A DNA stretch of 25,917 nt, taken from positions 1-25,917 of IMG/VR virus record IMGVR_UViG_3300035070_002679; one strand, given 5' to 3'. A program made the position numbers and the translations under genes. This DNA is from a virus. A model generated the notes under the pieces. That model saw nothing but the letters and a program-made list of their open reading frames with translations. It did not search any database and was not told the origin of the DNA. This document shows positions 23,275 to 25,917 of the stretch, piece after piece; within the stretch, counting starts at the first letter, position 1; every line of letters starts with the position of its first letter.

Positions 23275-23502
23275 TTATTGCAAAGGTAAAGACTTTAGTT
23301 CAATGTTGCAATTATCGCATATAAAACGGGTTTCAGCATTGAAAAGTATAATCATATGAACACTACCCAAATTATCAAAATCTTGAAAATCAGTTTTACA
23401 AATGTGGCAGCTTTGCCAACATCGACGAACGTTGTATGTTTGATCTTTGAAGTCTTGGATTGACTTAAAGTTTTCAGATATTTTTTTTGGGTTAAAGTCC
23501 AT
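23275..23502 (-). CDS. Small zinc-finger-like protein (Cys4)
   Basis: A 75-aa protein with SCHIC (Cys 32, 35) and ICDNC (Cys 62, 65), 26 residues apart, plus Cys 28. These are two CxxC knuckles able to form one zinc ribbon, with basic residues in front (VRRCWQ). Such small phage zinc fingers can bind DNA, RNA or a host protein. ATG 23502 was chosen as the only sensible start. It sits between the methyltransferase and amidase genes, 6 bases before the amidase start. Confidence 0.6.
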   Translation of the reverse strand: MDFNPKKISENFKSIQDFKDQTYNVRRCWQSCHICKTDFQDFDNLGSVHMIILFNAETRFICDNCNIELKSLPLQ

Positions 23503-23563
23503 TGGTTCAATTTATTGAATTGCGCAAATAAACAAGTTACCTGCAAGTGCTATGATACTGCTA

Positions 23564-24268
23564 CTATTGAACATTTGTGGGAGAAAATTTAAAAAGTTTT
23601 TCAACGGGCTTCGTTTCATATTTAGCATTCATATTCGTTTTTAGTTCGGATTGCCAAACACATTCAAAGTCATTTGGGGCATTATACTCTGAAATAAAAA
23701 CAGAATGCCCTTCTTTTGTTTTTTCTCTACACCATTGCCAAAAAGCAATATGATTGAACTTGTCTTTATATCCTGCAACACCTTCGTAAGGTGGGTCGCA
23801 ATAAATGATTGAGTTTTTAGGTAAAGCAATATCGCAATAAGAACTTGATGTAAATATAGTTCCTTGCAATCGCTCAACTTGTTTCATTAAGTTTTTTCTA
23901 CCTTCCATTGCATAGTTAGTTCCTCGCTTATTTCTTGCATACGTCCCAAACCAAGTTGAGCCAAATGTTACTGCAATTCCAGTAAATCCTACAAGTTCTT
24001 TTGGATATTGCTCTTTATTGGTTTTTATATCATTGTATTGCTCTTCCGTTATTTCGGTAGGTGGTTGCCAATTTCTATTTACAAGTGCGTTCCACATTTC
24101 TGCAATATACTCATTATAGTCATTGGCAATTCTGTTTCCATCTACAAGTTCAATCATATTGCATCCACCACAAAATGGCTCAACATAAAATTGTTCGGGC
24201 ATTCTGTTTTTTAAAATTATCGGTAGAATGTCTTTGGCAATCCTACGCTTACTTCCCATATATTTCAT
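23564..24268 (-). CDS. D12-class adenine-N6 DNA methyltransferase
   Basis: A 234-aa protein. The N-terminus MKYMGSKRRIAKDILPIIL is typical of Dam/D12 enzymes. The AdoMet-binding motif is YVEPFCGGCN (28-37), followed by IANDYNEYIA (Asp 50). The catalytic motif IV is YCDPPY (156-161). It methylates adenine in a short recognition site using S-adenosylmethionine. No endonuclease gene is adjacent, so it looks like an orphan phage enzyme that may protect DNA from host restriction. The length is slightly below the usual 260-280, the difference probably being in the target recognition domain. It follows the attC-like palindrome at 24328-24417 and starts 60 bases downstream of it. Target sequence unknown. 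Confidence 0.93.
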   Translation of the reverse strand: MKYMGSKRRIAKDILPIILKNRMPEQFYVEPFCGGCNMIELVDGNRIANDYNEYIAEMWNALVNRNWQPPTEITEEQYNDIKTNKEQYPKELVGFTGIAVTFGSTWFGTYARNKRGTNYAMEGRKNLMKQVERLQGTIFTSSSYCDIALPKNSIIYCDPPYEGVAGYKDKFNHIAFWQWCREKTKEGHSVFISEYNAPNDFECVWQSELKTNMNAKYETKPVEKLFKFSPTNVQ

Positions 24269-24327
24269 ACTCTAAAACTTTTTAAATTTTCTTTTCATTT
24301 TCAAATCAAAATCCTGCCAAATAAACC

Positions 24328-24417
24328 GCACCAGCAGGTAACAGCGGTTTTGTGCAAGCTGCCCGACACACAAGCCAACGCTTCGCAGCCTGACACAAAG
24401 CCGCAAAACGTTATGCC
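24328..24417. repeat. attC-like imperfect palindrome A
   Basis: Arms 24344-24362 and 24385-24404 pair at about 17 of 20 positions (GCGG-TTTGTG ... CACAAA-CCGC) around a 22-base loop. The left border motif is GCACCAGCAGGTAAC (24328-24342) and the right border motif CGTTAT (24409-24414). The TAA stop of the Trp-rich protein lies inside CGTTAT, as in palindrome C. Resembles integron attC sites in layout, but the borders do not match the canonical GTTRRRY/RYYYAAC core. Confidence 0.65.
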
Positions 24418-24800
24418 CCATTTAACAAAGCGTTCAATGAACCATCAATATCCAATCTACCACCCCACCATCCAAGACTAAACCAACCGTCATTATTATT
24501 GATAGTTCTTACAAAAATTATCTTTTCGATTTTATCATCGGAAACTTTCAAATCCGCTTTTACGAAGTAATCAGTTTCTTTTGCGTAAAGCCAATCACAT
24601 TCCTCAACTTCTTCTTTCCAGTCATTTAAAGTTTCTTCATCAATTTCTGCGAATGGAATAATTTCTGTAATCACAACTTCCATTCTTCGACTTGGTTTAA
24701 TCTTTCCGTCATCGAAGTAATTATACGTTTGACCCAAAACGGGGCATAACAAAGTATTGCCAATAGTGGGGGTTTCATTTTTCAATTCAACATTTTTCAT
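24411..24800 (-). CDS. Hypothetical Trp-rich accessory protein
   Basis: A 129-aa acidic protein. The end contains NNNDGWFSLGWWGGRLDIDG and the middle DDWKEE-like acidic stretches with paired CDWLYAKETDYFVKADLK. No family with a known role is recognised. I have a memory of similar GWFSLGWWGGRLD proteins in Bacteroidota, often annotated hypothetical. The gene sits alone between palindromes A and B, its stop codon being part of palindrome A, and has no evident promoter of its own within its leader. It looks like a one-gene cassette. Function unknown. Confidence 0.7.
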   Translation of the reverse strand: MKNVELKNETPTIGNTLLCPVLGQTYNYFDDGKIKPSRRMEVVITEIIPFAEIDEETLNDWKEEVEECDWLYAKETDYFVKADLKVSDDKIEKIIFVRTINNNDGWFSLGWWGGRLDIDGSLNALLNGA

Positions 24801-24854
24801 ATTATCAAGTTTTGTATTTTAATTAAAGTTTAGTGGTTTAATGCTCCACCATCG

Positions 24855-24882
24855 GCAATACTCGGAACGTTACCAGTAATGC
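24855..24882. repeat. Short palindrome B, degenerate version of the border motif
   Basis: GCAATACTCGGAAC followed directly by GTTACCAGTAATGC forms a 28-base near-palindrome (12 of 15 positions with overlap). Its two halves resemble the left border of C (GCACTACTGGTAAC) and its reverse complement. No inner stem-loop is present, unlike A and C. It overlaps the stop of the 111-aa gene (TAG 24884-24882). It may be the shortened or recombined form of such a site, or a small terminator hairpin. Confidence 0.45.
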
Positions 24883-25217
24883 TACGAGCGTCTGTGCTTA
24901 ACATCACCTGACATCGTAGAAACTGAACCTCCTATCATTCCGCAATCTACATCGCCTGACATAGTTTGTATATTTCCATCAACATCACCAGTAACTTCAA
25001 CGTCACCGCTTTGTGTTTTGATGTTTTTAACGCTTCCTGTAACTGTTACTTTATTGCAACAATCAACTTCTAATTTTTCAACATCGCCATTTACTACGAT
25101 ATTTATTTCTTTACTGTCTGGCGTTACGTCTTTTCCGTTTACCATAATTTTACCGTTGGAAATCACTACATTTCCACTTCCTTGAATTGTCATTCCGTTA
25201 ATTGAGATTGTGTTCAT
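24882..25217 (-). CDS. Repeat-rich beta-type accessory protein
   Basis: A 111-aa protein with regular beta-strand repeats: ISINGMTIQGSGNVVISNGK, then a GDVxV/xxGSV pattern in the C-terminal half (SGDVEVTGDVDGNIQTMSGD ... GGSVSTMSGDVKHRRS). This resembles the repetitive beta-solenoid-like proteins annotated as DUF4097-type adhesins, which are common in Bacteroidota and lack a defined role. There is no signal peptide, so it is cytoplasmic by sequence. It sits between palindromes B and C as a one-gene unit. The MSGDV repeat occurs three times with small variations. Confidence 0.75.
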   Translation of the reverse strand: MNTISINGMTIQGSGNVVISNGKIMVNGKDVTPDSKEINIVVNGDVEKLEVDCCNKVTVTGSVKNIKTQSGDVEVTGDVDGNIQTMSGDVDCGMIGGSVSTMSGDVKHRRS

Positions 25218-25257
25218 TTTATTTGTATTTATTGATTAAATTAATTTGTGAAGAAAA

Positions 25258-25357
25258 GCACTACTGGTAACAAGGTATATGCAAGATTGGGGTCATTGTG
25301 CTTCTATTGAAAATTTCGTCTCCGAAATCCCCAACCTCGCATATACCCGACCGTTAT
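25258..25357. repeat. attC-like imperfect palindrome C
   Basis: Arms 25274-25292 and 25329-25347 (GGTATATGC-AG-TTGGGG with CCCCAA-CT-GCATATACC) match at 17 of 19 positions around a 36-base loop. The left border is GCACTACTGGTAAC (25258-25271) and the right border CGTTAT (25352-25357), with the TAA stop of the neighbouring gene (25356-25354) inside it. Same arrangement as palindrome A. Confidence 0.7.
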
Positions 25358-25842
25358 ATATTTTCAAATAAAGACCTATCAACTAATTCAATTTCCGGCA
25401 AAGTCTCAAACTTCGCTTTAATCTCTAACATCTTTTTATTGTTCGATTCCAACCAATCAATATAACTCAAAACTCCTGCAGCTCCATTGTTTCTGTAGGC
25501 TTCTTTTAATCGGTTGGTATGAATAATCTCTTTAAATTTGGGTTCTTTGATGTGGTAATTCGGTTCTGGTCCTGAATAACTTTTTAGCATAGGTAAAAAG
25601 TCCACCACAAACCCCGTCTCAGTCTCTTTGCACTCAAAAGGTATATTTATATTATACCAACGCTCCAACGTCTTAACGCCTTCGTTTACGTCGTCAATGT
25701 TTGATATTTCTTTAGTCATTCCACTTTCGAGTAACTTAATAAATTCGTGTCGTCTGACATATGAACCATATCTAACCAACTCATAAGATTTGGGTAATAA
25801 CTTTGCAGTGTTTCCCAACTGCTTTAAAATTTGCTTTTTCAT
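25354..25842 (-). CDS. Phage-like hypothetical protein, 162 aa
   Basis: Start chosen at ATG 25842, preceded by A-rich sequence ending AAATCAA. A GTG at 25881 would extend it by 13 residues through a hairpin and is unlikely. The N-terminus MKKQILKQLGNTAKLLPKSY and C-terminal HTNRLKEAYRNNGAAGVLSY resemble small proteins encoded near terminase genes in Bacteroidota prophages as I remember them (NHxRRLKKA-type). If so, phage sequence flanks the cassette-like genes on both sides. No enzymatic motif was found. Its stop forms part of palindrome C. Confidence 0.55.
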   Translation of the reverse strand: MKKQILKQLGNTAKLLPKSYELVRYGSYVRRHEFIKLLESGMTKEISNIDDVNEGVKTLERWYNINIPFECKETETGFVVDFLPMLKSYSGPEPNYHIKEPKFKEIIHTNRLKEAYRNNGAAGVLSYIDWLESNNKKMLEIKAKFETLPEIELVDRSLFENI

Positions 25843-25858
25843 TTGATTTTTTTTAAAA

Positions 25859-25888
25859 GGTTCGGGTATCTCTTTTGACACCCAAACC
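25859..25888 (-). terminator. Hairpin upstream of the first gene, possible terminator or leader hairpin
   Basis: GGTTCGGGT and ACCCAAACC pair at 8 of 9 positions around a 12-base loop. On the minus strand it is followed by TTTT and lies 16 bases before ATG 25842. A TAnnTTTG-like box (TATTTTTG, 25905-25898) is 9 bases upstream, so the hairpin could instead form at the very 5' end of a transcript. Its -33 region is beyond the window edge. Confidence 0.4.
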
Positions 25889-25917
25889 TACGGTAAACAA
25901 AAATATTAAAAATATTT

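Noticed and set aside
23352-23546. Alternative minus-strand frame overlapping the zinc-finger gene
   Set aside because: The other frame has a Cys4 pattern and correct spacing to the amidase. This one is a shadow.
24838-24900. A continuing coding frame (reading SITGNVPSIADGG) after the stop of the 111-aa gene, suggesting a frameshifted longer protein
   Set aside because: The MSGDV repeat protein ends naturally at KHRRS, and the frame following it is short and overlaps palindrome B. I treat it as chance.
25843-25881. GTG start extending the 162-aa protein by 13 residues
   Set aside because: It passes through the hairpin at 25859-25888 and lacks a proper leader, while ATG 25842 has the recurring A-rich leader.
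1-25917. CRISPR arrays, tRNA or rRNA genes, integrase, insertion sequences
   Set aside because: None seen on reading both strands: no regularly spaced repeats, no tRNA-like cloverleaf, no recombinase or transposase motifs.

Overview
The window is AT-rich DNA of a tailed phage or prophage of a Bacteroidota host, most likely of the Flavobacteriaceae. The host assignment rests on four things: start codons without Shine-Dalgarno sequences but with A-rich leaders; promoter-like TAnnTTTG boxes; signal peptides ending in flavobacterial-style ...AQ; and head/tail proteins that resemble families I remember from Bacteroidota prophages. No database search was possible. Every convincing gene lies on the minus strand, so transcription runs from high to low coordinates. 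The right and left edges cut through the element. No integrase, replication gene, repressor, tRNA or att site is visible, so the element is incomplete and I cannot tell phage from prophage.

In transcription order: (1) 25.9-24.3 kb holds a phage-like small protein gene (25354-25842), then two short accessory genes (a repeat-rich protein and a Trp-rich protein) separated by imperfect palindromes. Two of these palindromes contain the stop codon of the preceding gene and share end motifs (GGTAACA ... CGTTAT). They look like integron-attC-like cassette boundaries. (2) 24.3-22.2 kb holds an orphan D12-class adenine DNA methyltransferase, a Cys4 zinc-finger protein, an Amidase_2 endolysin and small proteins, including a 33-codon gene. 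(3) 22.2-18.7 kb is the packaging module: terminase small subunit, a run of small and membrane-anchored genes, then the large terminase. (4) 18.6-16.7 kb is a block of small genes of unknown function with its own promoter-like box, two hairpins and a strong final terminator (moron-like). A possible about 125-nt RNA ends at that terminator. (5) 16.5-11.2 kb is the head module with its own promoter: a structural protein, a 58-aa protein, the portal with an unusual four-cysteine cluster, a scaffold, a small protein with a Sec signal peptide, the major capsid protein, and a terminator right after the capsid gene. (6) 11.1-7.9 kb holds connector and tail-completion genes, then the two tail-assembly chaperone reading frames. 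These are joined in frame by a -1 shift at a run of ten A residues (T10 at 8279-8288 on the plus strand), a lambda G/GT-like arrangement. (7) 7.9-0.1 kb holds the 1174-aa tape measure protein, two tail-tip proteins and a fibre-like protein, and the start of another signal-peptide gene that runs off the left edge.

The late genes together describe a siphovirus-type virion: terminase packs DNA through the portal into a scaffolded capsid, connectors close the head, and chaperones plus tape measure build a long tail tipped by hub and fibre proteins. The methyltransferase may protect the DNA from restriction and the amidase releases progeny. The observations I rank highest are the attC-like palindromes around accessory genes in a phage context, the frameshift in the tail chaperone genes, and the signal peptide on a protein encoded in the head cluster.
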